A stretch of DNA of 50,584 bases from Prevotella sp. CAG:485 (GTDB taxonomy: Bacteria; Bacteroidota; Bacteroidia; Bacteroidales; Muribaculaceae), in the NCBI GenBank assembly GCA_000437495.1, contig FR897862.1, positions 22,202 to 72,785 on the forward strand, written 5' to 3'. The position numbers were made by a program, and so were the translations under genes. A model generated the notes under the pieces. It ran no database searches. It worked only from the letters and a program-made list of their open reading frames with translations, and had not been told where the DNA came from. Below, piece by piece: positions 27,202 through 35,499 of the stretch (position 1 is the stretch's first letter; each line of letters begins with the position of its first letter).

Positions 27202-27290
27202 CGGTAGCTGCGGTAGCCGGGTAGCTTTTTTAGCTAATTTAGCTAATTTAGCCCGGTAGCTGCGGTAGCTTAGTAGCTGCGGTAGCCGGG
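27202..27290. repeat. 9-bp array, TAGCTA family with GC-rich variants
   Basis: The units include CGGTAGCTG, CGGTAGCCG, GGTAGCTTT, TTTAGCTAA twice, TTTAGCCCG and then less regular GTAGCTGCG copies. AT-rich and GC-rich variants of the same unit are mixed in one array. Confidence 0.75.
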
Positions 27291-27300
27291 TTGCTTAAGA

Positions 27301-27375
27301 GCTTGCGGTTGCCATAATTTTGGTGCCGGCGAAGGCTTTAGCCTCGGAAAAAGGTCGGGCGAGGGCTGTAGCCGC
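27301..27375 (+). repeat. Dispersed repeat, copy D plus extra hairpin half
   Basis: GCTTGCGGTTGCCATAATTT, TGGTGCCGGCGAAGGCTTTA, GCCTCGG (27301-27347) matches copies A and C. It is followed by a variant hairpin half, GGGCGAGGGCTGTAGCCGC. Confidence 0.8.
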
Positions 27376-27448
27376 TTGCTCGCTTGCCTGCTTGCCGCTC
27401 CCCCTGCAGCCGCTTGCCCGCTTGCTCGCCGCTTGGCCACCGCGCTCC

Positions 27449-27493
27449 CCTTAAGCTCTTTAAGCTCTTTAAGCTCCTTAAACCCCTTAGTTG
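27449..27493. repeat. 9-bp tandem repeat array, CTTAA family
   Basis: Five units: CCTTAAGCT, CTTTAAGCT twice, CCTTAAACC, CCTTAGTTG. Confidence 0.8.
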
Positions 27494-27564
27494 CGCAAGG
27501 CAGCCCGCAAAGTTACCACTTTTGCCGCTAATGCGCAAGCCCTTTTGTCGGGGCCGCAAAAAAC

Positions 27565-27592
27565 AGCAGCTGCCGAATTTTCGGCGGCTGCT
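27565..27592 (-). terminator. tRNA-Ser terminator hairpin
   Basis: AGCAGCTGCCGAA and TTCGGCGGCTGCT are inverse apart from one G-U pair. T-runs lie on both outer sides (TTTTTTGC on the minus strand), so it can stop transcription either way. It is 7 bp beyond the tRNA 3' end. Confidence 0.8.
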
Positions 27593-27599
27593 ATTTTTG

Positions 27600-27687
27600 C
27601 GGAGAGGACGAGATTCGAACTCGTGGTAGGAAGGTCTCCTACGTCAGTTTAGCAAACTGGTGGTTTCAGCCACTCACCCACCTCTCC
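27600..27687 (-). tRNA. tRNA-Ser (anticodon GCU)
   Basis: On the minus strand the acceptor arms GGAGAGG (27687-27681) and CCTCTCC (27607-27601) pair fully. The T arm carries GAGTTCGAATCTC. The anticodon loop TTGCTAA has GCT, reading AGC/AGU serine codons. The long variable arm GTAGG...CCTAC is the serine hallmark. The CCA end is not encoded. The base 27-43 pair is mismatched (C-A). It has its own canonical promoter and terminator. Confidence 0.95.
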
Positions 27688-27722
27688 AAGGTCAGGCAAC
27701 AAGGCTTCGTTGCTTTCGGGTG

Positions 27723-27754
27723 CAAAGTTAGGCATATTTTCTCTGCCAACCAAA
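27723..27754 (-). promoter_or_regulatory. Promoter of tRNA-Ser
   Basis: On the minus strand TTTG (27754-27751), exactly 20 bp, then TAACTTTG (27730-27723). The short leader contains GCAAC/GTTGC hairpin arms before the mature tRNA. Confidence 0.8.
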
Positions 27755-27815
27755 TTTTTTAAGCTTTTTTAAGAATTGAGGCGGTGGCCGGGTAGCTGAG
27801 GCAGCTGCGGTAGCT

Positions 27816-27879
27816 TTTATGTAACTTATGTTATTTATGTGAGCGGCGCCGCTCACATAAATAACATAAGTTACATAAA
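27816..27879. repeat. Perfect 64-bp palindrome, TTATGT family
   Basis: Each 32-base arm starts TTTATGTAACTTATGTTATT and ends GAGCGGC at the centre. Every base is matched by its inverse, with no loop. It lies 9 bp beyond the stop of the DUF1573 operon on the minus strand, where it could act as terminator. Confidence 0.9.
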
Positions 27880-27888
27880 TCACATCAA

Positions 27889-28962
27889 TCACTTCGCCGC
27901 ATAGCGGCCGGCTACGCGCACCAGGCTCACGGGCTTCAGGGGGTCGTTGGTGATCACCTCCACGATGAAGCCAAAAGCTGGGCCGTCTATCTCGGTGAGG
28001 TCTATATAGCCTTCCACAGTGCCTGTCTTGCCACCTTTCAGGCTGCGCGGACAGCGCGTTATCTTCACCGCCGCCGCGCGCGAATACACCCTCACTATGC
28101 GCAGCGCATCCTTTCCCTCATTGCTCACAGAGAAGCGGAAAGCGGCCTTTTTCTCGCCCTTGCGGCACGTCAGCTCCACAGGCTCCCTGGGCACCACAAT
28201 ACGGCAGGCAGAGGCCATCTGCGCCGAATCGAGCAGTATGCGCTCCGGCTCGATGTCGGCCGTTACCTCCGCGTTCACCCCGTATTTGCCACAGCTGATG
28301 CGTACGGGCCAGCTGTGGGCTCCCGGCTCCAGACCGCGGGTACTCAGATAGAACCCCACCGTAAACGGCTCTCCCGGAGCCACACCCCGTTTAGCTATCA
28401 TGGCCTGCAGCCCCTCGCCGCCACCAACCACCTTCGGCCTTATGGTGTCTTCCCCCTGGTTATACCCCTTCAGAAAGCCGTGTCGCGCCGTTTCCGCCTG
28501 CGTCTTGCCGAAGTCGTAGGTCAGCGACGTAAACCGCATCGGCCCCGCCACCACCGGATAGTCGCGCTCCAGCGTCTCCGGTGTGCCCACAATAGTGCCG
28601 CGAATCGTTATCACCTGGAGCACCCTGCCAGGATCCGTGTATACCTTCACCGTCTTCTCGAACTTCCCCGGACGCCCTTTTGGGTCGTAGGTAAAGCTCA
28701 CCCAGGCCGTGTCGCCCGGTTCCACAGGCTCCTGATACCAGTCGGCGCCTGTGCAGCCGCAGCTTGGCCGCACACTTATTATCGCCACCGCCTCCTTGCC
28801 CGTGTTCACGAACCGCGCTATCCCCGTGCGGCGACCCTGAGCCTCGTGCCACGTGCCGAAGTCGTAGTCCGTCTGCAGCCACTTCACCTCAGCGCGGCCG
28901 GCGCACAGCGTCAGAAGCAGCATCACAGCCGCCGATACGCGCAAACCCGTCAGACACCTCAT
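27889..28962 (-). CDS. DUF1573 protein, long form
   Basis: The protein has 357 residues with a signal peptide (residues 1-24). A DUF1573 beta-sandwich with the hallmark VRPSCGCTGADW near residue 70 and YDPKGRPGKFEKTV is followed by a second, more divergent sandwich (LTYDFGKTQAETARHGFLKG) and a third near the C-terminus. DUF1573 is an Ig-like family common in Bacteroidota. The Cys-Gly-Cys pair is a family feature whose role is unknown to me. The start overlaps the stop of the shorter DUF1573 gene by 4 bp (ATGA), so translation is probably coupled. It is last in a minus-strand run from folA, ending before the 64-bp palindrome. Confidence 0.88.
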   Translation of the reverse strand: MRCLTGLRVSAAVMLLLTLCAGRAEVKWLQTDYDFGTWHEAQGRRTGIARFVNTGKEAVAIISVRPSCGCTGADWYQEPVEPGDTAWVSFTYDPKGRPGKFEKTVKVYTDPGRVLQVITIRGTIVGTPETLERDYPVVAGPMRFTSLTYDFGKTQAETARHGFLKGYNQGEDTIRPKVVGGGEGLQAMIAKRGVAPGEPFTVGFYLSTRGLEPGAHSWPVRISCGKYGVNAEVTADIEPERILLDSAQMASACRIVVPREPVELTCRKGEKKAAFRFSVSNEGKDALRIVRVYSRAAAVKITRCPRSLKGGKTGTVEGYIDLTEIDGPAFGFIVEVITNDPLKPVSLVRVAGRYAAK

Positions 28963-29345
28963 CGCTTCACCACACCCTTAATACGGAGAATTATCTTGCC
29001 CTTTTTGGCATTGGCAAACTTCACCGTGATAGTCTTGCTGAAAGCCCCCGGGCGCCCCTTGGGGTTGTAGGTTACCTTCACCGCGCCCTTCTTGCCCGAG
29101 GCCACCGGAGCCTCCGAATATTCGGGCTTTGTGCAGCCGCATTGCGCCGTGGCGCCCGTAATCACCAGATTCCCCTCGCCTATGTTGGTGAAGTGGAAAG
29201 TAGCCGATTTGGCGCCCTTGTTTTCATCAATCGTGCCCATGTCGATGGTCGTAGTCTCGAACCGGGCCTCACCCTTGCCGCCCTTTGCCATCAGCGGCAA
29301 AGCTATGCACATCATCAGCAGCAGAGCTATAGTCTTTGCTTTCAT
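28959..29345 (-). CDS. DUF1573 protein, short form
   Basis: The protein has 128 residues with a signal peptide of about 20 residues (ending PLMAKG). It is one DUF1573 domain with ATAQCGCTKPEYSEAPVASG and YNPKGRPGAFSKTITVKF, the same signature pair as in the next gene, so the two are probably paralogues. The full-length domain starts soon after the signal peptide and runs to the C-terminus. It follows obgE by 24 bp and overlaps the long DUF1573 gene by 4 bp. The function of this family is not known. Confidence 0.88.
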   Translation of the reverse strand: MKAKTIALLLMMCIALPLMAKGGKGEARFETTTIDMGTIDENKGAKSATFHFTNIGEGNLVITGATAQCGCTKPEYSEAPVASGKKGAVKVTYNPKGRPGAFSKTITVKFANAKKGKIILRIKGVVKR

Positions 29346-29369
29346 TTCAGTTTCCTTTTTACCTATTGT

Positions 29370-30533
29370 TTAAGAGTTCACCGACGATTCCTCTTCCCAG
29401 AAATCCTCGTCCCAGTTCACCTCGCTCTCGTCGGGTACCTGCTGCGGTTCCGGGTTGAAGATGAAGTCGTCTTCCTCCTTAACGCGATGGCTGACGTCTA
29501 AATTGCGATGAACGGCCACCGACGCCGTCAGCTGGTTCTTTTCCGACGTTATCTCGCCCCAGAGCATATCTTTGAGCCTGTCGAGCCCGTCGCCCGTTAC
29601 CGCCGATATGAACACCACAGGCAGGTCCTCGGGCAGCTCCTTTTCCATCTCCGCGCGCAGCTCCTCGTCGAGCATATCCGACTTGGTAACCGCCAACACA
29701 CGCCCCTTGTCGGGCAGTTGCGGATTGAAGCGGCGCAGCTCCTCGAGCAGCACCTCATAGTCGTGCTTTATGTCGTTGCTGTCGGCCGGCACCGTAAAGA
29801 GCAGCACAGCGTTACGCTCAATGTGGCGCAGAAAGCGCAGACCCAGGCCGCGCCCCTCGCTGGCACCCTCAATGATGCCCGGAATATCGGCCATCACAAA
29901 CGATTTGTCGCCGCGATAGGGCACGATGCCCAGACTCGGCTCCATGGTGGTGAAGGGGTAATCGGCAATCTTGGGCTTTGCCGCCGACACCGCGCTGAGC
30001 AGCGTCGACTTACCCGCGTTGGGGAAGCCCACAAGACCCACATCAGCCAACAGCTTCAGCTCTAAGACCACAGCCTTCTCTATTCCCGGCTGACCCGGCT
30101 GCGCATAACGCGGCGCACGGTTTGTGGGCGTGGCGAAATGCTTGTTTCCCCAGCCCCCTTTGCCGCCTGCCAGCAGACGCACCTCCTGTCCGTCGGCCGT
30201 AACGTCGCACAGAAACTCGCCGCTGTCGGCGTCGAACACCGCCGTGCCCACCGGCACCTCTATCACACGGTCCTGGCCGTCGGAGCCGAACGACCCGTTG
30301 GGGCCGCCCGCCTGACCGTTGGTGGCGAAGATATGCCGCTGATAGCGCAGAGGCAACAGAGTCCACATATTGCGGTTGCCACGCAGAATTATGCTGCCCC
30401 CCTTGCCGCCGTCGCCCCCGTCGGGACCACCCTTCGGCACATATTTGGCACGGTGAAAATGACGGCTTCCCGCGCCGCCGTTGCCACTGCGGCACAGAAT
30501 CTTCACATAGTCTATAAAATTACTCTCAGCCAT
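29370..30533 (-). CDS. obgE: Obg-family GTPase
   Basis: Obg is an essential GTPase of 50S ribosome assembly and the stringent response. The protein has 387 residues. The N-terminal Gly-rich Obg fold is plain (SGNGGAGSRHFHRAKYVPKG, GPDGGDGGKGGSIILRG). The G domain has G1 GFPNAGKSTLLS near residue 168, DYPFTT as the switch region, G3 ADIPGII and G4 TKSD. Most Obg proteins end in a variable C-terminal extension, here an acidic tail (about residues 355-387, rich in Glu/Asp/Trp). The start is 6 bp after the stop of the nucleotidyltransferase gene, so they are probably co-transcribed. Confidence 0.96.
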   Translation of the reverse strand: MAESNFIDYVKILCRSGNGGAGSRHFHRAKYVPKGGPDGGDGGKGGSIILRGNRNMWTLLPLRYQRHIFATNGQAGGPNGSFGSDGQDRVIEVPVGTAVFDADSGEFLCDVTADGQEVRLLAGGKGGWGNKHFATPTNRAPRYAQPGQPGIEKAVVLELKLLADVGLVGFPNAGKSTLLSAVSAAKPKIADYPFTTMEPSLGIVPYRGDKSFVMADIPGIIEGASEGRGLGLRFLRHIERNAVLLFTVPADSNDIKHDYEVLLEELRRFNPQLPDKGRVLAVTKSDMLDEELRAEMEKELPEDLPVVFISAVTGDGLDRLKDMLWGEITSEKNQLTASVAVHRNLDVSHRVKEEDDFIFNPEPQQVPDESEVNWDEDFWEEESSVNS

Positions 30534-30539
30534 AGCTTC

Positions 30540-31595
30540 TCAAAGTCTGTCAATGTCTTTCGCCCCGTGCAGCGCACACGCCCTTGCATACTGGTCGGGA
30601 GTGCCTATGTCAATCCACGTACCCACAATGGGGAAGTAGCTCACCTTCCGCCCCTCGCCGATGGCTTCGAGCAGGAAGTCGGGCGCATCCACATACACAT
30701 TTCTCGGCATATGCTCCACAAGGCTGCGTTTCAGTATATAAACGCCCGCATTGGCGTAGTAGTTGAATTCCGGTTTCTCGCGCATACCCGTAATGCGGTC
30801 CTCGTCCGTGTCGATGATGGCGAAAGGCACCGCCACCGTGTAAGGAGCCACCGCCATAGTGGCGTCGGCGCCTGTGCTGCGGTGCCGCTCATACATCTCC
30901 GTCAGGTCGAGCGACGACAGCAGGTCAGCGTTCATCACCAGAATGTCGTCGTGCTGCCAGTCAGTTATCAGCGACAGCGCCCCGAACGTGCCCATACGCA
31001 TCGTCTCCACCATGGCCACCGCCTCCATATCGGCGTGATTGACGGCGAAATGCGCCTCAATCTGCTCATGCAGATAGCGCAGACAGAGATACACACGGTC
31101 AATGCCGCAAGCCTTCAGCTTGGCCACATTGTAGTCTATTATAGCCTTTCCGCCCACCTTCAGCAGCGGTTTGGGCGTGTTGGCCGTCAGCGGCATCAGC
31201 CGTTCGCCGCGGCCGCCGGCCATCAGCACAGCGTCGAGCGGCAGCAGACTGCGCACCTTGCTGAGGTCCACGGCCTGCAGCAGCCTTCCCTCGGCGTCTA
31301 AGCGAGGCAGCATACGCAGATTCCGCTCGCGAGCTTTTTTCAGCACCGCCGCCTCGTCGTCGCCCGGCCGCAGAGCCGTGAAACAGCGGTTCATAGCCCC
31401 TGCCACACCGTCGGCCGGCGTCATGCCGCGCAGCAGACCGCGGCGGATATCACCGTCGGTGAGAGTGCCCGCTATATGTCCCGCAGCATCCGCAATAAAC
31501 AGAATCAGAGGCTCGCGCCCCATATTGTTCAGTCGGCTCATGGACTCCTGCAGCGTTGCCTCCAGCGGCAACAGATGTGTTTCAAAGCCTGCCAT
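30540..31595 (-). CDS. CBS-domain sugar-1-phosphate nucleotidyltransferase
   Basis: The protein has 351 residues. The N-terminal 120 residues contain a CBS pair (SMSRLNNMGREPLILFIADA ... GTLTDGDIRRGLLRG). The C-terminal domain is a nucleotidyltransferase of the RmlA/mannose-1-phosphate guanylyltransferase type, with LMAGGRGERLMPLTANTPKP near residues 124-143, MNADLL as the metal-binding Asp region and MREKPEF. Such CBS-NTP_transferase proteins activate a sugar phosphate for surface polysaccharide synthesis. The sugar and nucleotide are not evident here. It lies 12 bp after a GT4 glycosyltransferase, supporting a glycan role, and 6 bp before obgE. Confidence 0.9.
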   Translation of the reverse strand: MAGFETHLLPLEATLQESMSRLNNMGREPLILFIADAAGHIAGTLTDGDIRRGLLRGMTPADGVAGAMNRCFTALRPGDDEAAVLKKARERNLRMLPRLDAEGRLLQAVDLSKVRSLLPLDAVLMAGGRGERLMPLTANTPKPLLKVGGKAIIDYNVAKLKACGIDRVYLCLRYLHEQIEAHFAVNHADMEAVAMVETMRMGTFGALSLITDWQHDDILVMNADLLSSLDLTEMYERHRSTGADATMAVAPYTVAVPFAIIDTDEDRITGMREKPEFNYYANAGVYILKRSLVEHMPRNVYVDAPDFLLEAIGEGRKVSYFPIVGTWIDIGTPDQYARACALHGAKDIDRL

Positions 31596-31607
31596 TATAT
31601 CCTTATA

Positions 31608-32846
31608 TCATTGATTTTCAATCAGTTGCACATATTGCCGCGCCACCTTCTCGGCAGCGAAGTTGTTCACCACCGCCTCATGCAAAAGCTTTGGCGTGGC
31701 GGGGTCTGCGGCCAATTCGAGCGCCTGCACAAGCGAGTCGGCAAAATTCTCACCCGCACGGCGCGGGTCGTCGTTCCACGGAGCAATGAAGCCCGTCTTG
31801 CCCGGGACTATTATGTCGCGCTGTCCGCCCCGGTCGAACGCCACCGGCACGGCGCCACAGTCCTGCGCTTCCACAAGCGTTCCCGGCAGAGTCTCGAACA
31901 GCGACGGCGACACCACCGCGTCAGCCGCAGCATAGAGCTGCCGCATACGCGCAGAGTCGCTTATCATGCCGTGAAGCGTGTATTCCGCCTCCAGAGCCTT
32001 TGCCGCCTCCGGGTTACGCATCTCCCCTATCAGGTCAAAATGCAGACCGGCCGTTAGCTGCGGATTACGGCGCCGCAACGCCCTCACAGCCTCTATCAGC
32101 AGCGGAAAACCCTTTATAGGGTCATCCAGACGCGCCGCCGCCATCACAATGTGCCCTGTGGGAGACCCCTTTCGCCGCGGCATCGGCTGCACCGGATAAG
32201 GGTTCGGAATCACCGCCACCCTCTCCTCGCCCAACAGCGTCGACTCACGCGCCTTCTCGGCCAGCCAGCGGCTCACAGCCACAAACTGAATGTCGACGCG
32301 GTCGTAGAGCCGCCGTTTGCGCTCCATCATCACCGCCGACAGGTCGTTGCCGCTGGCCGCGCCCCCAAGCAGCTGACAGTTGCCGCACATACGCCGGTAG
32401 CCTTGGCAGTCGTGAGCATGATGACAGACTCCCGTGAGCGCCCACATATCGTGCAGCGTCCATAACAGCGGTTTGTTGAGAAGACCGATGCGGCGAATGC
32501 CGTCGAGGCTCAGCACACCCTGGTTTATCCACCCCAACACAATGGCGTCGGCATTGCGCACCCAGTCGTGGCGCCACAGCGGCAACCCCGCGCGCGCCGC
32601 GTCAATCTGAAACAGCGTAGAGCGCCTGAAGCCGTTGCTCAGCAACAGCGGCAGCCTGTCGGCTAAGAACGCCGTGCGTATGCGCCCTTCCGAGCCTCCA
32701 AGCGCCACATACTCGCGGTCAGTGCGGCGGTCGGTCACCACCAGCCGCGCGTCGTGGCCCAATTGCCGCAGCGCTTCCACCAGCCGCAGCGTAACTACCG
32801 CCGCGCCACCCACACTGTCGCTTTTGTTGATGAACGTTATCCTCAT
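31608..32846 (-). CDS. Glycosyltransferase family 4
   Basis: The protein has 412 residues and no signal peptide. The N-terminal Rossmann half starts MRITFINKSDSVGGAAVVTL, typical of GT4 enzymes that bind the acceptor. The C-terminal half carries the nucleotide-sugar-binding part: AAARLDDPIKGFPLLIEAV near residue 245, then the E-x7-E motif FETLPGTLVEAQDCGAVPVA with retaining-GT glutamates, and GGQRDIIVPGKTGFI. It is probably a cytosolic or membrane-associated enzyme for surface polysaccharide or lipid-linked glycan assembly. The donor and acceptor are unknown. The start overlaps the folA stop as ATGA. A Cys-rich loop (CHHAHDCQGYRRMCGNC) in the N-terminal half is a recognised variant feature. 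Confidence 0.92.
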   Translation of the reverse strand: MRITFINKSDSVGGAAVVTLRLVEALRQLGHDARLVVTDRRTDREYVALGGSEGRIRTAFLADRLPLLLSNGFRRSTLFQIDAARAGLPLWRHDWVRNADAIVLGWINQGVLSLDGIRRIGLLNKPLLWTLHDMWALTGVCHHAHDCQGYRRMCGNCQLLGGAASGNDLSAVMMERKRRLYDRVDIQFVAVSRWLAEKARESTLLGEERVAVIPNPYPVQPMPRRKGSPTGHIVMAAARLDDPIKGFPLLIEAVRALRRRNPQLTAGLHFDLIGEMRNPEAAKALEAEYTLHGMISDSARMRQLYAAADAVVSPSLFETLPGTLVEAQDCGAVPVAFDRGGQRDIIVPGKTGFIAPWNDDPRRAGENFADSLVQALELAADPATPKLLHEAVVNNFAAEKVARQYVQLIENQ

Positions 32847-33475
32847 TCAGCACTCCCCTCCCCTGCGGTTTTTCGGGCGCGCCCGGTGCGCACATAGTTC
32901 TCGAAGCGGAACGCCGGCGTCTCCCCTTCCGAGCCGTGATATTCCTGCTCCGTAAGCGTCCATTCGTCGGCGCTCACCTCCGGAAAGAACGTGTCGGCCT
33001 CCGGCGCCTCCGCCAAGATGCGCGTCATATAGAGCCGCGTGGCCATGCCGAGCGCCTGGCGGTAAATCTCGCCGCCGCCGATGATGAAAATCTCCTCACA
33101 CCCGGCCGCAATGCCAATGGCTTCCGTCAGCGAGCCGGCCACCCGCGCCCCTTCGGCCACAAAATCGCTCTGACGCGTTATCACCACGTTGAGGCGACCG
33201 GGCAACGGCCTTCGCGGCAGACTCTGCCACGTTTTGCGCCCCATTATCACCGCTTTGCCCGTGGTGATGGCCTTGAAGCGCCGCAGATCGTCGCGCAGAT
33301 GCCACAGCATGCCGCCGCGCAGCCCTATGGCGCCGCGCATATCGGCCGCCACAATCACCGACAGCTGTGCCGCCGGTCGTATTCGCGCATATTCCTTGCT
33401 CAAAGGCCGTATCGACGTGCGACGCTCGTCGCCGTCTATCATTCCCTCGGTGGGTACCAGATTCTGTATTGCCAT
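32843..33475 (-). CDS. folA: Dihydrofolate reductase
   Basis: DHFR reduces dihydrofolate to tetrahydrofolate with NADPH, feeding thymidylate synthase, which is encoded further right. The core starts QLSVIVAADMRGAIGLRGG, with the substrate-binding Asp in WHLRDDLRRFK, the NADPH motif VIMGRKTWQSLP and IIGGGEIYRQAL. The protein is 210 residues from ATG 33475, about 35 residues longer at the N-terminus than usual, with extra residues at the C-terminus. A second ATG at 33442 would shorten the extension. A -7 element ends only 13 bp before 33475, favouring the shorter start. The upstream reading frame to 33550 crosses the promoter and is not used. The 4-bp overlap with the GT4 gene indicates one transcript. 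Confidence 0.93.
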   Translation of the reverse strand: MAIQNLVPTEGMIDGDERRTSIRPLSKEYARIRPAAQLSVIVAADMRGAIGLRGGMLWHLRDDLRRFKAITTGKAVIMGRKTWQSLPRRPLPGRLNVVITRQSDFVAEGARVAGSLTEAIGIAAGCEEIFIIGGGEIYRQALGMATRLYMTRILAEAPEADTFFPEVSADEWTLTEQEYHGSEGETPAFRFENYVRTGRARKTAGEGSAE

Positions 33476-33487
33476 AATTCTAAACCG

Positions 33488-33495
33488 CAAATTTA
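33488..33495 (-). promoter_or_regulatory. Putative -7 element for folA
   Basis: TAAATTTG on the minus strand (33495-33488). No convincing TTTG is found 20 bp upstream. Confidence 0.4.
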
Positions 33496-33544
33496 CAAAT
33501 AATTTATCACATAGAGCGTCACTTTTTGCCGAAAGCCGCACTCG

Positions 33545-33575
33545 TTGCACGGATAATAAATTTTCATTAACTTTG
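33545..33575 (+). promoter_or_regulatory. Promoter of the Na/Pi transporter gene
   Basis: TTG at 33545-33547, a 20-bp spacer, then TAACTTTG at 33568-33575. The start codon is at 33612. Confidence 0.7.
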
Positions 33576-33611
33576 CGGCGAAAACCAAGCTGAGCGCTAC
33601 TCTTAACCCTT

Positions 33612-35396
33612 ATGGATTACACAATCTTAGATTTCCTTTCGCTTCTTGGCGCCGTCTGCCTGTTTCTGTACGGCATGAAAGTCATGAGCGAAGGACTCCA
33701 GAAAGTGGCGGGCGACCGTCTGCGCAACATTCTGGGCATAATGACCAAAAACCGCGCCACAGGCGTCATCACCGGCATCCTCATCACCGCCCTGATACAA
33801 AGTTCCTCGGCATCCACCGTCATGGTGGTGAGCTTCGTCAACGCCGGCCTGATGTCGCTGGCACAGTCCATGGCCGTAATCTTCGGCGCAAACGTGGGCA
33901 CCACCGTAACTACCTGGATTATCTCGGCGTTCAGCTTTGAAATCAACATCTCCACATACACCATAGTGCTGCTGGCGGTGGCCGTGCCGCTCATGTTCAT
34001 GAAGAAGGGCAGCTACAAGAGCCTCGGCGAGTTCATAGTGGGCTTCTGCTTCCTCTTCATGGGCCTCGACCTCATCAGCGCATACGTGCCGAACCTGGAG
34101 GAGAACCCGCAGATGCTCGCCTTCCTGCAGGATTACACCGCCTTGGGCATCTGGTCGGTGCTGATATTCTTTGCCGTGGGCATCATCCTCACCATGGTAG
34201 TACAGTCGTCGGCGGCCACCTTCGCCATCACCCTCATCATGTGTTCGCAGGGCTGGATATCCTTCGCCTTGGGCTGCGCCGTCATCCTCGGCGGCAACAT
34301 AGGCACCACCATAACGCCTATCCTGGCCTCTCTGAGCGGTAACCTGGCGGCACGCCGAACGGCCATGGGACACGTGCTCTTCAACGTCATCGGCTCCGTT
34401 GTGGTACTCTTCATCTTCTACCCCTTTGTGCATCTGGTGGGCGACATCACACAGGCTTTCATGGGCCTCGACCCGTGCGACATCGACAAGGCGCAGGAGT
34501 TGAGCATGGCAGGTCAGACGCTCCTCGACGAGCAGGGTCTCAAGATTATGTTCGACCAGAAAACGGTGGCTTTCGGCCTGTCCATGTTCCCCACGGTGTT
34601 CAACACCTGCAACCTGCTGGTGATGATTTGGTTCACAAAGCTCTATGTGCGCATAGTGTGCTGGCTTATGCCGGCGCGCCACCGCGACACGGAAGAGGAG
34701 TTCACCCTCAAATACATCGGCCGCGGCCTCTTGGGCACCAGCGAGCTGAACCTGGCGCAGGCACAGAAGGAAATCCTGGTCTACGGCGAACGGGTGCAGC
34801 GCATGATTACCATGGCGCAGACGCTCGTTACGGAAGCCCCCGACTCGCAGCCTTACATCGACAACTACAACCGCATTGAGAAGTATGAGGATATCTCCGA
34901 CCGCATGGAGCTGGAAATAGGCAACTTCCTCAACAAGGTGGCCGAGGGACGCCTCTCGCCCGAAGGCAAGAAGGAAATCGCCGCCATGCTGCGCATAGTC
35001 TCCGAGATTGAAAGCATTGCCGACTCGTGCCTCAATGTGGCCAAGACGCTGAAACGCAAGAACCAGGCACGCGTGAAATTCGACGACTGGATTCTGGCTC
35101 AGATTGAGGGTATGTTCGGCCTGGTGGACAACGCCATGGACAATATGCTTGTGCTGCTGCGCGAGATGGACGCCCCCGACGAGACACGCGTCATCGAGGC
35201 CTATAACCGCGAACGCGAAATAAACAACTACCGCAACCGTTTGCGCGACGACAACATAGCCCGTATCAACGACCGCAAATACAACTATCAGGAAGGCATC
35301 TTCTTCATGGACCTCATCAGCGAGACGGAGAAGATGGGCGACTACATCCTCAATGTTGTTGAAGGCGTAAAACACCGCTTCAAAGAAGAACCTTGA
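33612..35396 (+). CDS. Na+/phosphate cotransporter with PhoU-like domain
   Basis: The protein has 594 residues. Two inverted Na/Pi-cotransporter repeats carry the hallmark QSSSAST motif (ITALIQSSSASTVMVVSFVN near residue 60) and QSSAAT (TMVVQSSAATFAITLIMCS near residue 200). About 8-9 membrane helices occupy residues 1-360. The C-terminal 220 residues are soluble, helical and PhoU-like (ELEIGNFLNKVAEGRL, SEIESIADSCLNVAKTLKRK, ISETEKMGDYILNVVEGV). The role is inward phosphate transport driven by sodium, and the PhoU-like part probably regulates it. It has its own promoter and starts a plus-strand gene run. Confidence 0.94.
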   Translation: MDYTILDFLSLLGAVCLFLYGMKVMSEGLQKVAGDRLRNILGIMTKNRATGVITGILITALIQSSSASTVMVVSFVNAGLMSLAQSMAVIFGANVGTTVTTWIISAFSFEINISTYTIVLLAVAVPLMFMKKGSYKSLGEFIVGFCFLFMGLDLISAYVPNLEENPQMLAFLQDYTALGIWSVLIFFAVGIILTMVVQSSAATFAITLIMCSQGWISFALGCAVILGGNIGTTITPILASLSGNLAARRTAMGHVLFNVIGSVVVLFIFYPFVHLVGDITQAFMGLDPCDIDKAQELSMAGQTLLDEQGLKIMFDQKTVAFGLSMFPTVFNTCNLLVMIWFTKLYVRIVCWLMPARHRDTEEEFTLKYIGRGLLGTSELNLAQAQKEILVYGERVQRMITMAQTLVTEAPDSQPYIDNYNRIEKYEDISDRMELEIGNFLNKVAEGRLSPEGKKEIAAMLRIVSEIESIADSCLNVAKTLKRKNQARVKFDDWILAQIEGMFGLVDNAMDNMLVLLREMDAPDETRVIEAYNREREINNYRNRLRDDNIARINDRKYNYQEGIFFMDLISETEKMGDYILNVVEGVKHRFKEEP

Positions 35397-35499
35397 GAAG
35401 ACCCCCGAAGCGGGTTGCGGCGCCCTGAAAAAGCTCTGAAAAGGGCGGCGCCTCAGCCCGGCAGGAAGCCTCTACAGGCCACCCTCTAAAGAATATATT

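Larger units (their letters stand above)
26962..27599. other. Repeat-dense intergenic region of about 640 bp
   Basis: No gene is seen. From left to right it has an AT-rich start (26962-27000), a degenerate GAGGCAAACCCT motif repeated between 27019 and 27108, a plain stretch, TAGCTA-family units (27202-27290), dispersed repeat copy D with an extra hairpin half (27301-27375), GCTTGCYC units of about 8 bp (27374-27427), a CTTAA-family array (27449-27493) and the tRNA terminator hairpin (27565-27592). Confidence 0.8.

Noticed and set aside
33627..35375. Long minus-strand reading frame opposite the Na/Pi transporter
   Set aside because: It is a His-rich shadow of a clear membrane transporter.
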